Position numbers and translations under genes: made by a program. Positions 1 to 7,415 of a stretch of 21,072 nt of DNA are shown piece after piece. The number at the start of each line of letters is the position of its first letter. Within the stretch, counting starts at the first letter, position 1. The notes beneath the pieces were generated by a model that did no database searches, was not told the DNA's origin, and saw only the letters and a program-made list of their open reading frames with translations. This DNA is from JAGXIT01 sp049293335 (GTDB lineage Bacteria > Patescibacteriota > Saccharimonadia > Saccharimonadales > UBA4665): the NCBI GenBank assembly GCA_049293335.1, contig JBATSO010000015.1:1-21072 (forward strand), in the 5' to 3' direction.

Positions 1-119
1 CCGCCAAACTCAAAAGGGCCAATGCCAGGCTCATCCAGCAGCTTTCCTAGTATGAGACTTAGCCCTACTATTACAAACGCATCCATGTACTGAAGTGTTT
101 GCAAGAAGGCGTTTGGCAT
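1..119 (-). CDS. Partial CDS, N-terminus of an unknown, possibly membrane protein
   Basis: An open frame starts at ATG 119-117 and runs off the left edge, giving 39 codons (starts MPNAFLQTLQYMDAFVIVG). The start overlaps the TAA of the RNase H gene by one base (TAATG), which suggests translational coupling. Residues 13-25 (AFVIVGLSLILG) are hydrophobic and could be the start of a membrane segment. Too little is visible to name a family. Confidence 0.5.
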   Translation of the reverse strand, partial: MPNAFLQTLQYMDAFVIVGLSLILGKLLDEPGIGPFEFG

Positions 120-544
120 TACACTCGCACCCCTTCGCGGGCTTGGTTTGCCCAGTGGTCGGCTAGCTCGTTACCTGCATCGCCCATGTGGCCACGCACC
201 CACACCAGTTCGGCTTGAGATTCTCGGTGTAGTTCACACACTTCGCGTACAATGTCGAGGTTTTTTATTTCGCCGCCCTTTTTACGCCAGCCATTTGCTT
301 CCCAGCCGAGCGACCATTTGGTTATAACGTTTATCCAAAATTCGCTGTCGGTGTATATTTGGCACGGCTCACCCCCAGCGTGCTTTAGTGCCGCAATAAT
401 AGCGAAGCCTTCCATGCGAATGTTTGTGGTGTGTTCCCCGCTTGGCTCACCTCCTAATGCTACTGGCTTACCATCTTGAATAACCGCAAAACCCCCTGGC
501 CCTGGGTTCGGGCTTGCACTACCGTCTGTGTAATATGTTTTCAT
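119..544 (-). CDS. rnhA: Ribonuclease HI
   Basis: Ribonuclease HI, which degrades the RNA strand of RNA-DNA hybrids in the cytoplasm (primer removal, R-loop clearance). The 141-residue protein has the usual length and a complete active site: D7 in YTDGSASPNPGPGGFAV, E45 in RMEGFAII, D66 in YTDSEFW and D129 in GNELADHWAN. The general-base histidine equivalent is H119 in VRGHMGDAGNELAD, and the substrate-handle tryptophans (W77, W81, W86) are present. ATG start at 544; the stop overlaps the next gene by one base. It sits 12 bp downstream of the DUF6161-like gene. The family assignment is very secure. Confidence 0.97.
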   Translation of the reverse strand: MKTYYTDGSASPNPGPGGFAVIQDGKPVALGGEPSGEHTTNIRMEGFAIIAALKHAGGEPCQIYTDSEFWINVITKWSLGWEANGWRKKGGEIKNLDIVREVCELHRESQAELVWVRGHMGDAGNELADHWANQAREGVRV

Positions 545-556
545 ACCGTATGAGTT

Positions 557-1663
557 TTATGATGTTTTACTTATTAGGCCTACTAGCAGCTCATTCATAG
601 GGCTACCCGTGTCTTTCTTTGTAAGGTGACCGTTAGGTTTCATTTCGAATAGAGTCTGAGCCGCAACAGCCAATAATATTCGAGTATCCTCTCGGTCAAA
701 TCGCTTATCAAGAAGAATTCCTTGTATGGTGCGGGCCGTAACATCTCTCAAGCGTGTTTGATCATAAAGATTTGCGTAAACACGATAGTTTTTATTGGAA
801 GACATAAATAATGACCCAAACATTACGATTATCCCTAGCTTAATGGAGATGATATTAATTAGATCGTCTCTAATTGTCCAACCAAGACAGTTAACGACAC
901 CAACACTCAACACGAGAGTTAGAAAAAATATCCCCAGCCAAATATTCTTCCACGTGTTATAGTGGCCCATTAGCTCTCTGTAGCTCGAATGTGCCTCGTC
1001 GGGATATTTAAGAAACTTTACTCTCTCTTTTGAAGGACGTTGATGGTCCATGATGAGTTCCGAGTAATATCTTTGCCATTCTTCAACTGCAGCCGATTTT
1101 TTATATTCTTCTATTTGTCTGCTGTGTTCGTCATCAAAAGTCTTTTTGCGTTGAAGTTCATACCCTTCTAGCTCTATTTTTACTTGCGCCGTAAGTTCTT
1201 CGATAACATCCCGAAGCTGTTCTGCAGATGTAGTTCGACGTTTTTTTACACGATCAACATAAAAACTCATTACAACTTGATTAGCAGTGATTGTGCTCCT
1301 AAAGCTAGACATCCAGGAGTCATTAAACTGTTGGACCCGAGTAGCCAAATCTGGAGCATCCTTTATAAATGGCTGCACCACTATCCAATTCGTAGTAGCA
1401 GCTTGCCCTTTGAGCCATCTCAACGCCTCTTGATAGAATGCTACTATACTTGCATTAGTTAGCTCCGCGAGAAACCCATTATCGACAGCTTCCTTGATAG
1501 CTTGGCCTACCTGCCATAGGTAGTCTATATTTTCTTTAAAGAGCTCCTGGTCAAATTCATTTCGTTTTGAACGAAAATCAATCTCATACAGATTCTGGTC
1601 ATTTATATCAGAAGCATCATCGATATCTATTAATGTCTTCTTACGCGTCATTCCTGATAGCAT
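557..1663 (-). CDS. DUF6161-like membrane protein with long N-terminal helical domain
   Basis: A 368-residue protein of unknown function. The N-terminal ~235 residues are charged and helical (coiled-coil-like around 145-205). Two hydrophobic segments follow at about 240-262 (IWLGIFFLTLVLSVG) and 266-287 (INIISIKLGIIVMFGSLF), then a C-terminal domain with YANLYDQTRLRDVTARTIQ and DTRILLAVAAQTLF. This helical N-terminus, paired TM segments and a C-terminal 'R..lLl.A.aq.LF' motif remind me of DUF6161; this is recall, not a search. The start is uncertain: ATG 1663 overlaps glyS by 23 bp, ATG 1651 by 11 bp, and neither has a convincing Shine-Dalgarno. The gene is visibly more AT-rich than its neighbours and sits between two housekeeping genes, which suggests an acquired accessory gene. 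Confidence 0.7.
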   Translation of the reverse strand: MLSGMTRKKTLIDIDDASDINDQNLYEIDFRSKRNEFDQELFKENIDYLWQVGQAIKEAVDNGFLAELTNASIVAFYQEALRWLKGQAATTNWIVVQPFIKDAPDLATRVQQFNDSWMSSFRSTITANQVVMSFYVDRVKKRRTTSAEQLRDVIEELTAQVKIELEGYELQRKKTFDDEHSRQIEEYKKSAAVEEWQRYYSELIMDHQRPSKERVKFLKYPDEAHSSYRELMGHYNTWKNIWLGIFFLTLVLSVGVVNCLGWTIRDDLINIISIKLGIIVMFGSLFMSSNKNYRVYANLYDQTRLRDVTARTIQGILLDKRFDREDTRILLAVAAQTLFEMKPNGHLTKKDTGSPMNELLVGLISKTS

Positions 1664-2954
1664 CCCATTTGGCTCGATGTTGCTGCATTGTATCTCTGTC
1701 TCTTACGGTCACCGTGTCTTTGGTGTCGCCCGCTAGGCTGTCGAAATCTACCGTTACCACATACGGAACTCCTATTTCGTCCATTTTGCGGTAGTTTTTG
1801 CCTATGTTTCCGCTGTCTATCCAAAGCACCGCGCCAATCTCTTTCTTTAGCATGCCGTAAACCTCGCGGGCTTTAGCCACCAGCTCTGGGTTGTTCTTTG
1901 CCAATGGGCACACGGCCACTTTTACAGGGGCGAGTTCGTATGGCAGCTTCAACACCACGCGATCATTTTCGGTGTCATGCCAGTAGGCGCTACATAACAC
2001 CGCCATAATGGCGCGTTCTACACCGAAGCTGGGTTCTATGACGTGCGGTACGTAGGCTGCACCGCCGTCTTTCGGTCGGTAATCCATATTCTTTCCGCTT
2101 ACACGCTGAATATTCCCAAGGTCAAAGTCTGTGCGGTACGCCAACCCCATCAGCTCCTCGCGGCCGATTGGGTAGTCAAACTCGAAGTCGATGGTGCGCT
2201 TGCTATAGTGTGCGCGGTCAGCTTCTTCTACCTCTAGCTCGTGCACGCTTTCGGCCGGCAAGCCGAGTGCCATAAACCAGTCTTTGCAGGCTGCAACCCA
2301 CTTTTCGAACTCTGCCTGCCAATTGTCTGGGTGCACAAAATATTCTATTTCCATTTGTTCAAACTCGCGGCTACGAAACACAAAATCTCGCGGGCTGATT
2401 TCGTTGCGAAAGGCCTTGCCCTGCTGTGCCAAGCCAAATGGCATGTCTGGGTACAAGCTATCGACTACATTTTTGAAGTTTGTAAAAATCCCTTGTGCCG
2501 TTTCGGGCCGCAAATACGAGATTGATTTTTCGTCCGCCACCGGCCCAACGTTAGTCGTAAACATCATGTTGAACTGCTTTGGTTCGCCAAACACACCTGT
2601 TTTACCACAAGTTGGGCACTTGTTTGGGTCGTCGAGCTTATCGGCGCGAAACCGCCCTTTGCATTCAGAACATTCAACCAGAGGATCGGTAAAAGTGTCT
2701 ACATGCCCACTGGCCTGCCACACTTTTTGGTTCATTAGTATCGCTGCATCTACGCCGTACATGTCGTCTCGGTCAGTCACAAACATGCGCCACCACAGGT
2801 CCATAACATTGCGCTTGAGCGCTACCCCTAACGGCCCGTAATCCCACGTGCCCGCCAACCCGCCATAAATATCAGAGCCCTGATAAATAAACCCCCGCCG
2901 CTTACATAAACTAACAATATCTTCTAGTTTAACTTGATTGTTTGCTTCACTCAT
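1641..2954 (-). CDS. glyS: Glycyl-tRNA synthetase, single-chain class II type
   Basis: Charges tRNA-Gly with glycine. This is the homodimeric class IIa form (archaeal/eukaryotic/Thermus-like), not the alpha2-beta2 bacterial enzyme. The N-terminus has SLCKRRGFIYQGSDIYGG and TWDYGPLG. A zinc ribbon is formed by C95, C98, C113 and C116. Motif 2 is FRNEISPRDFVFRSREFEQ (about 182-200) and motif 3 is EPSFGVERAIMAV, followed by the anticodon-binding domain (VAVCPLAKNNPELV). I place the start at ATG 2954 (MSEANNQVK, 437 aa) and not 30 bp upstream, because a TATACT -10 box lies 9 nt before it. The gene would then be essentially leaderless. The stop overlaps the start of the DUF6161-like gene. Confidence 0.96.
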   Translation of the reverse strand: MSEANNQVKLEDIVSLCKRRGFIYQGSDIYGGLAGTWDYGPLGVALKRNVMDLWWRMFVTDRDDMYGVDAAILMNQKVWQASGHVDTFTDPLVECSECKGRFRADKLDDPNKCPTCGKTGVFGEPKQFNMMFTTNVGPVADEKSISYLRPETAQGIFTNFKNVVDSLYPDMPFGLAQQGKAFRNEISPRDFVFRSREFEQMEIEYFVHPDNWQAEFEKWVAACKDWFMALGLPAESVHELEVEEADRAHYSKRTIDFEFDYPIGREELMGLAYRTDFDLGNIQRVSGKNMDYRPKDGGAAYVPHVIEPSFGVERAIMAVLCSAYWHDTENDRVVLKLPYELAPVKVAVCPLAKNNPELVAKAREVYGMLKKEIGAVLWIDSGNIGKNYRKMDEIGVPYVVTVDFDSLAGDTKDTVTVRDRDTMQQHRAKWDAIRNDA

Positions 2955-2963
2955 ATGGGGTAC

Positions 2964-2969
2964 AGTATA
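2964..2969 (-). promoter_or_regulatory. -10 box of glyS (leaderless promoter)
   Basis: TATACT on the minus strand, 9 nt before ATG 2954. With a usual discriminator of 6-7 nt, transcription would begin within 2-3 nt of the start codon, leaving no room for a Shine-Dalgarno. No good -35 is visible. Confidence 0.55.
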
Positions 2970-3003
2970 CCTTTTTTCGAACACTAAAACTATGCGTTAT
3001 ATA

Positions 3004-3696
3004 CTAAACCTTTAAATGTAATTGTCGTAGTGTTACCACCAACGGTCCAACATGCGAGATCAATTTTTCATGTCCAACAACGGTACTCAACTGCCGCGGC
3101 GTAACCTTTGCAAAAACTAAACGCAAAAATTTAATCTCATCGACCCCGTACAGCCCATCACTCTGCGCTATACATGCAGTTGCATCATGGTCGAAAGTAT
3201 AGTGTTCGCTAGCATTCAGCTTTGCCCCCAGCACGTCATACTGCAAATTTGGCGTATGTCCTGCTAGCCGTAACATCTGAGCCGTAAACCACGTTTTTAT
3301 TAGATCAATGCTAAGCTCATGATCATTGAGCGCCTGAAACGTTTCATCGAGTAGTTCAAAGTAGGCTGGCTCTGGTTGGTCCTCGGTAATTTTATCGAGC
3401 AATTTTATGAGTTCATACCCGAGCATAGTGCGGTCAATATCACTCACAATCTGAGCATAATGTTTTTTAAGGCGCGCTGACACCAGCGTGCTAATGCTGC
3501 CTCGACCAAGTATGTAAGTAATCTCGGTGGTACTGAAAAGCTCAATTCCCCCTGCCAGCTTGCTTTTAACCCGCCGCACACCCTTGGCCATCAAACTTAA
3601 CTTGCCAACATCGGCGGTTAGTACGGTAAGTATGCGGTCTGCCTCGCCGTAATCCACTCGGCGCAGTACAATTGCTGTCGTTTTTTGCTGGTTCAC
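3004..3696 (-). CDS. recO: DNA repair protein RecO
   Basis: RecO loads RecA onto SSB-coated single-stranded DNA with RecR (RecFOR pathway) and anneals strands. The N-terminal OB-fold is typical: TAIVLRRVDYGEADRILTV, then GKLSLMAKGVRRVKSKLAG and an ELFSTTEITYILGRG strand. A helical C-terminal domain follows (TMLGYELIKLLDKI, WFTAQMLRLAGHTPNL). At 230 residues it is of normal length. The four zinc-ligand cysteines of many RecO proteins are absent: the C-terminal domain has only one cysteine (ATACIAQ). The start is GTG at 3696, overlapping the TGA of the receiver-like gene (GTGA), so the two are translationally coupled. Confidence 0.93.
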   Translation of the reverse strand: MNQQKTTAIVLRRVDYGEADRILTVLTADVGKLSLMAKGVRRVKSKLAGGIELFSTTEITYILGRGSISTLVSARLKKHYAQIVSDIDRTMLGYELIKLLDKITEDQPEPAYFELLDETFQALNDHELSIDLIKTWFTAQMLRLAGHTPNLQYDVLGAKLNASEHYTFDHDATACIAQSDGLYGVDEIKFLRLVFAKVTPRQLSTVVGHEKLISHVGPLVVTLRQLHLKV

Positions 3697-4073
3697 GTTT
3701 GCTCACCAACCATACTGGCTATGTTTTCAGATAGCTGCCTAAGGGTGGTCTTAGACTGAACCAACACACGTATATTCCCAGTTTTAAAGCCCGAAAGCGC
3801 TTTTTCAAAGCTTTCATAGCCTAGCTCGGGGGCTAAGACTATAATAGGTATATCTTGCCAGTCGGAATAACTTTTAAATTCATATAAAAACTCTACGCCG
3901 TTATGCCTGGCTAGAGCACTATTTAAAACCACTACGTTAGGTCTGGTTTTATCGGCGCAGCCTATAGCCTGTTCGGCAGTAAAGGCACCGTCTACTGTGT
4001 AACGCCCCGCTAAAAGCATATCTTTATAAGAGTCTTGGAGGATTTTATCGGGTTCAACTATAAGTATGTGCAT
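3693..4073 (-). CDS. Receiver-like domain protein lacking the phospho-acceptor Asp
   Basis: A stand-alone 126-residue CheY-like domain. The strand 1 acidic pair is kept (E7, D9 in ILIVEPDKIL), and strands 3 and 4 are recognisable (PNVVVLNSAL, IPIIVLAPEL), as is the C-terminal lysine (K108 in LVQSKTTL). The phospho-acceptor aspartate is replaced by N51 (VVVLNSAL) and the conserved Thr/Ser by A81. It is therefore likely a pseudo-receiver acting by binding, not by phosphorylation. It starts 1 nt after the stop of the kinase-like gene and overlaps recO, so all three are probably one transcript. No DNA-binding output domain is attached. Confidence 0.8.
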   Translation of the reverse strand: MHILIVEPDKILQDSYKDMLLAGRYTVDGAFTAEQAIGCADKTRPNVVVLNSALARHNGVEFLYEFKSYSDWQDIPIIVLAPELGYESFEKALSGFKTGNIRVLVQSKTTLRQLSENIASMVGEQT

Positions 4074-4074
4074 A

Positions 4075-4803
4075 TTACACGAATTGAAGTTGATGGCAGG
4101 CTGGCAACGTTGCCGCTAACCCAGCGACCTTATGGTACCGAGCAATGTGAAGTTTTGAAGAAAGCGATTGTAGCAATGTATCGGCCACTAAAATTCCCCC
4201 CGCAGCACCCCCTACCAGCTCTGATAATGGCTGGGTAGCATTGCCATGCAACATACGCGCACGCCGAAGCGCGCCGCTCGTTAAGTCGGCACCCTCAGCA
4301 TACATACCTGTTATTACTCCGTACCGACCCTTGTGGGCACTCATACGAATTGGCTGAGGTTGTTCACGCTCTGCCTGAGAAAGTACAAAAACTTGGCCCA
4401 AACTTACCAACGCCGATTTTAAAATAGCCCCGTCACTAAGAACGGGTGATAGTTTTGTGGGCAGATCCAGCTCAACTTGTACCCCATATTGTTTTGCGTA
4501 GGGCTCAAGTACATGAGCTGTTTCTTGCAGCAACGCCGTTAGCGCTACAGGTACGATCTCGGGGTGCATCGACCCGCCGTGCAAACGTATGGTCATGGCA
4601 TAGCTTTCTAGTAAATGAAGTGACGAGCTACTTAGGTCATATATACTACCCCAACGTTGGTGTTGTTTTTTATTTGGTACCGTAGTTGCGAGTTCACTGG
4701 TCTGACGTATTTGCAAAAAAATATGGTTAACGCTGTCTGCAACACTCAAAAACAATCTTTCTTGATCGCTGAGCGCCCCATACTTACCCTTTTGCTGACC
4801 CAT
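4075..4803 (-). CDS. Degenerate histidine-kinase-like protein
   Basis: A 242-residue soluble protein with the shape of a HisKA plus HATPase kinase core. The dimerisation helix (ERLFLSVADSVNHIFLQIRQ) aligns by eye with an H-box, but Asp23 occupies the histidine position (His27 is nearby). The HATPase region is seen in LEPYAKQYGVQVELDLPTKL and LSDGAILKSALVSLG, but the N-box asparagines are missing (LVSLGQVF). The G-box remnant is GGAAGGILVADTLLQSL, ending in a final strand (HKVAGLAATLP). It probably has no normal ATP-dependent autokinase activity. I chose ATG 4803 (MGQQKGKYG) over GTG 4845. TATAAA (4848-4853) and TATACT (4862-4867) boxes lie upstream on this strand. It leads the operon with the pseudo-receiver and recO. 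Confidence 0.65.
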   Translation of the reverse strand: MGQQKGKYGALSDQERLFLSVADSVNHIFLQIRQTSELATTVPNKKQHQRWGSIYDLSSSSLHLLESYAMTIRLHGGSMHPEIVPVALTALLQETAHVLEPYAKQYGVQVELDLPTKLSPVLSDGAILKSALVSLGQVFVLSQAEREQPQPIRMSAHKGRYGVITGMYAEGADLTSGALRRARMLHGNATQPLSELVGGAAGGILVADTLLQSLSSKLHIARYHKVAGLAATLPACHQLQFV

Positions 4804-4887
4804 ACACCAACCTACCCTCGCCCTTAACCGTCCACACCTCGGCACTGTTTATACAGGTAGTAGTATAGCGAAGATCAAACCTCGAAG

Positions 4888-5562
4888 CTACGGTGAAAAG
4901 CTAGCATTTGGCAAAATAATGTTGTTAAAGTCGCCAAGGAACTGGTCGGACTCGGTCCAAATGGTGAGCGTTTTGTCACGCATGGGCATTATGACCAAGC
5001 TGCCCCTTTTAGTTGGCGTTATTTGGCCGTCAATTCTTAGACCAGTTACCGTTGGCACCTTTGGTAGCGCATAGGGCGCCACCGTAATTTTGCCCTGTTT
5101 CTGCAAAGCCTGGTATTGGGTAATTGCCTGGCTATAAACTCTTGGCATTACCTGAACGCGCAGTGCAAATACAGAGTTTTGGTCGGTAACAGATGGTACA
5201 ACATCTTGCTGAGCATACATATCCAGCGGCTGACCCGAATTGCCGCTTACAACATAGGCACTCCATGTTTTTGGATAATTAATGTGTACACTACCGTACG
5301 CCTCTGGGCCAATGTATGGTTTAAGCGGCTGCTTAACTGCCTCGGCGTAGTCTTTCGCGTCTTTCAACTGCACTTGTTTGGTGTTGGCTTCGACTGCCGT
5401 GGCTATTTTGGCGTCAACATTTTTTTTGTAGTCTTGCCGACCCATAAAGGCCCACACCCCAAAACCGGCCGCCCCAAAAAATAGTAAACTAACACCAATC
5501 AGGCCAATGAGCAAAGCTGTACTACTACCTGCTTCGTTGTCCACGCGTTTCATACTGCTCAT
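4888..5562 (-). CDS. Single-pass membrane protein of unknown function
   Basis: A 224-residue protein (from ATG 5562) with a short cytoplasmic N-terminus, one transmembrane segment (STALLIGLIGVSLLFFGAAG, continuing to about residue 40), a charged linker and an extracytoplasmic beta-rich domain (YGSVHINYPKTWSAYV, FALRVQVMPRVY, GSLVIMPMRDKTLTIW). The 'INYPKTWSAYV' start of the outer domain resembles PsbP-like folds, but I do not assign a family. The start is uncertain: GTG 5586, ATG 5562 and ATG 5553 are all in frame. It is last in the flippase-xseA-xseB-methyltransferase gene run, 39 bp after the methyltransferase stop. Confidence 0.75.
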   Translation of the reverse strand: MSSMKRVDNEAGSSTALLIGLIGVSLLFFGAAGFGVWAFMGRQDYKKNVDAKIATAVEANTKQVQLKDAKDYAEAVKQPLKPYIGPEAYGSVHINYPKTWSAYVVSGNSGQPLDMYAQQDVVPSVTDQNSVFALRVQVMPRVYSQAITQYQALQKQGKITVAPYALPKVPTVTGLRIDGQITPTKRGSLVIMPMRDKTLTIWTESDQFLGDFNNIILPNASFSP

Positions 5563-5601
5563 GGTAACGCATCGTGTGTGCTTCACGCAAGCAATATTTA
5601 T

Positions 5602-6081
5602 TTAGCTATACTCATATAAGTACACGCCATTTTCTTCTCGCACAGGGTTCTTAAGGGGGATTTTGAAGGCAATGCTCACAATCGGCCCTTTATAGTTACG
5701 CATACGAGCATCGAGCTTTGGCATAAAACGATCGAGTAAAAACACAAATACTCCATCGGATGGCGGCCAGGACACGTTCCAAAAACTACCCCAAATAACC
5801 TGCACCTGGTTTCGGTATTTTCTAGTCCGCCACCACGATACCATAACCAGCAGCGGGTTTACCTCTATTCCCACCACGTGCAAACCCGCCTGAGCCATTG
5901 CTAACATAACTTTACCGTCGCCGCTACCAAGTTCTAGCACTGTTTGGCCTGGCTCGACATTCAGAAGCTTTATAGCTGTTTGTATTTGAGGTTTTAGGGT
6001 TGGTAAATACGGCGCACCCACAAACACAACCAGCGCAAAACAGACTACAATTATCGTAACGCCTAGTAGTACTGCTTGCAT
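5602..6081 (-). CDS. Membrane-anchored class I SAM methyltransferase, FAM173-like
   Basis: A 159-residue protein with an N-terminal transmembrane segment (about 3-24), a short amphipathic linker (LPTLKPQIQTAIKLLNV) and a compact Rossmann methyltransferase. Motif I is VLELGSGDGKV (48-58). The acidic end of strand 2 is E73 in VVGIEVNPLLV. Then come IWGSFWNV and VFVFLLDRFMPKL. The arrangement (TM helix, LGSGDGK, 'E(L/V)NP', 'FLL...P.L', then IPLKNP) resembles the FAM173 (ATPSCKMT/ANTKMT) lysine methyltransferases of mitochondria; this is my inference. The substrate is unknown and probably membrane-associated. Start ATG 6081 lies 3 nt from the xseB stop, in the same operon. Confidence 0.8.
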   Translation of the reverse strand: MQAVLLGVTIIVVCFALVVFVGAPYLPTLKPQIQTAIKLLNVEPGQTVLELGSGDGKVMLAMAQAGLHVVGIEVNPLLVMVSWWRTRKYRNQVQVIWGSFWNVSWPPSDGVFVFLLDRFMPKLDARMRNYKGPIVSIAFKIPLKNPVREENGVYLYEYS

Positions 6082-6084
6082 CGA

Positions 6085-6285
6085 CTAGTCCGCTTTCGCA
6101 ATATGCTGCATAACTTCATTTTCGGCCTTACTAAGAAACTCTTTAAGTTCTTTTGCAAGAGTCTGGCCCTCGGCATGCAGCTTGATTGCCTCATCGAGCT
6201 CGGTTGAGGTACTTTGCAAACTTTGTACAATTGCCTCGAGTTTTGCCAGCTTTTCACTATAATTAAAGTCAGCAAATTGCTTCAT
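6085..6285 (-). CDS. xseB: Exodeoxyribonuclease VII small subunit
   Basis: The small helical subunit of exonuclease VII, which coats the XseA coiled coil to form a bidirectional single-strand-specific exonuclease. It is 66 residues, as expected, with the two-helix pattern FNYSEKLAKLEAIVQSLQS, STELDEAIKLHAEGQTLAK and a lysine/glutamate-rich tail. ATG 6285 overlaps the xseA stop by 4 bp (ATGA), so synthesis of the two subunits is coupled. Confidence 0.93.
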   Translation of the reverse strand: MKQFADFNYSEKLAKLEAIVQSLQSTSTELDEAIKLHAEGQTLAKELKEFLSKAENEVMQHIAKAD

Positions 6286-7415
6286 ATGCCACCTTTCTGC
6301 TTACCTGTTACTTGGGATTGTAAACTGCCATCCAAAAACTTTATTTCAATAGTATCATCCTTGAAAACTTGTTCAATACTGCGTACCGTTCGACCATGCT
6401 TCTGCACAATACTGTAACCGTGTTGCAGTGGCCGCAGCGGATCGTACGCTACAAGTAGTTGCTCTGACTGCGCAACACGCTCCTTCGTAGCCGCAAACAC
6501 CATTCCCAGCCCACCACGAAGCTCTTCGCTCAGAGCCTCTGCTATGACTGTTTTTAAACGAATTGAATCAACCAAGTTTTGATTGAGCTGCTGTTGCAAA
6601 CTAGTTATGTGCCGCAGCTCAAGCTTTTTATCTGGCAACAACAGCTCGGCTGCGTTGCTTGGAGTACTGGCGCGTACATCTGCCGCAAGTTCCGTTAAGC
6701 AAACATCATTTTCGTGACCAATCGCCGCCAGCACTGGCGCCCGACTGGCTGCCACCGCCCGCACGACACGTTCATCATTAAAGGCCGCCAAATCGCTTGC
6801 GCTGCCACCACCTCGTATTACTACGATAACATCTGGCGCAGTGGCCGCCTCGTTGGCGTTTTTGAGCGCTTCTATAATGTGCGTTGGCGCCTGTTCGCCC
6901 TGCACTAATACGTCGTAATGCTCTATCTGTACACCGCCCCAACGAGCGTTCGCAATCTTAATAAAATCTGCGTAGGCTGCCGAACTCCCGGCTGTTAAAA
7001 GCGTAATTCGTTGCGGCGGCGATGGCATGGGGCGTTTACGAGCAGCGTCGAACAAACCCTCTTTTTGTAACTGAGCTGCCAGCAATTCTGCTGCTTGCTT
7101 TATAGCACCTTCGCCAGCAGGCGTAATGTGCTGAAAATTAAAACTCATGTTGTACAGCGGGTGCACGCGAGGCGACCCACCAATCCGCACCATCATGCCA
7201 TCTTGTAATGGCCCCGGTAGGCTGTAGACCGTCCCAAAACATCGTAAACTGGCGCCTTCATCTTGTAGGTCAAAATATACCCAACGATTACGACTAACTT
7301 TAAAGTTGGTCAGCTCCCCTACGACTTCAACAAACGGATACGCCACTTCAAGCGTTTGGTTAAGATACGCAACAAACTCGCTCACCCCCAAAGTTATACG
7401 GTTACTCTCTGTCAT
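6282..7415 (-). CDS. xseA: Exodeoxyribonuclease VII large subunit
   Basis: The catalytic subunit of exonuclease VII, which cuts single-stranded DNA from both ends into oligonucleotides. The N-terminal OB-fold (about 5-100) has FVEVVGELTNFKVSRNRWVYF and LRCFGTVYSL. The catalytic core shows VIVVIRGGGSASDLAAFNDE, PVLAAIGHENDVCL and AADVRASTPSNAAELLLPD, all signature blocks. The coiled-coil C-terminus is short, making the protein 377 residues against 400-450 in model bacteria. ATG 7415 overlaps the upstream flippase-like gene by 14 bp and the gene overlaps xseB by 4 bp. Confidence 0.96.
   Translation of the reverse strand: MTESNRITLGVSEFVAYLNQTLEVAYPFVEVVGELTNFKVSRNRWVYFDLQDEGASLRCFGTVYSLPGPLQDGMMVRIGGSPRVHPLYNMSFNFQHITPAGEGAIKQAAELLAAQLQKEGLFDAARKRPMPSPPQRITLLTAGSSAAYADFIKIANARWGGVQIEHYDVLVQGEQAPTHIIEALKNANEAATAPDVIVVIRGGGSASDLAAFNDERVVRAVAASRAPVLAAIGHENDVCLTELAADVRASTPSNAAELLLPDKKLELRHITSLQQQLNQNLVDSIRLKTVIAEALSEELRGGLGMVFAATKERVAQSEQLLVAYDPLRPLQHGYSIVQKHGRTVRSIEQVFKDDTIEIKFLDGSLQSQVTGKQKGGI

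Noticed and set aside
2284..2841. 185-codon plus-strand ORF opposite glyS
   Set aside because: Antisense shadow of a clear glycyl-tRNA synthetase; no domain seen.
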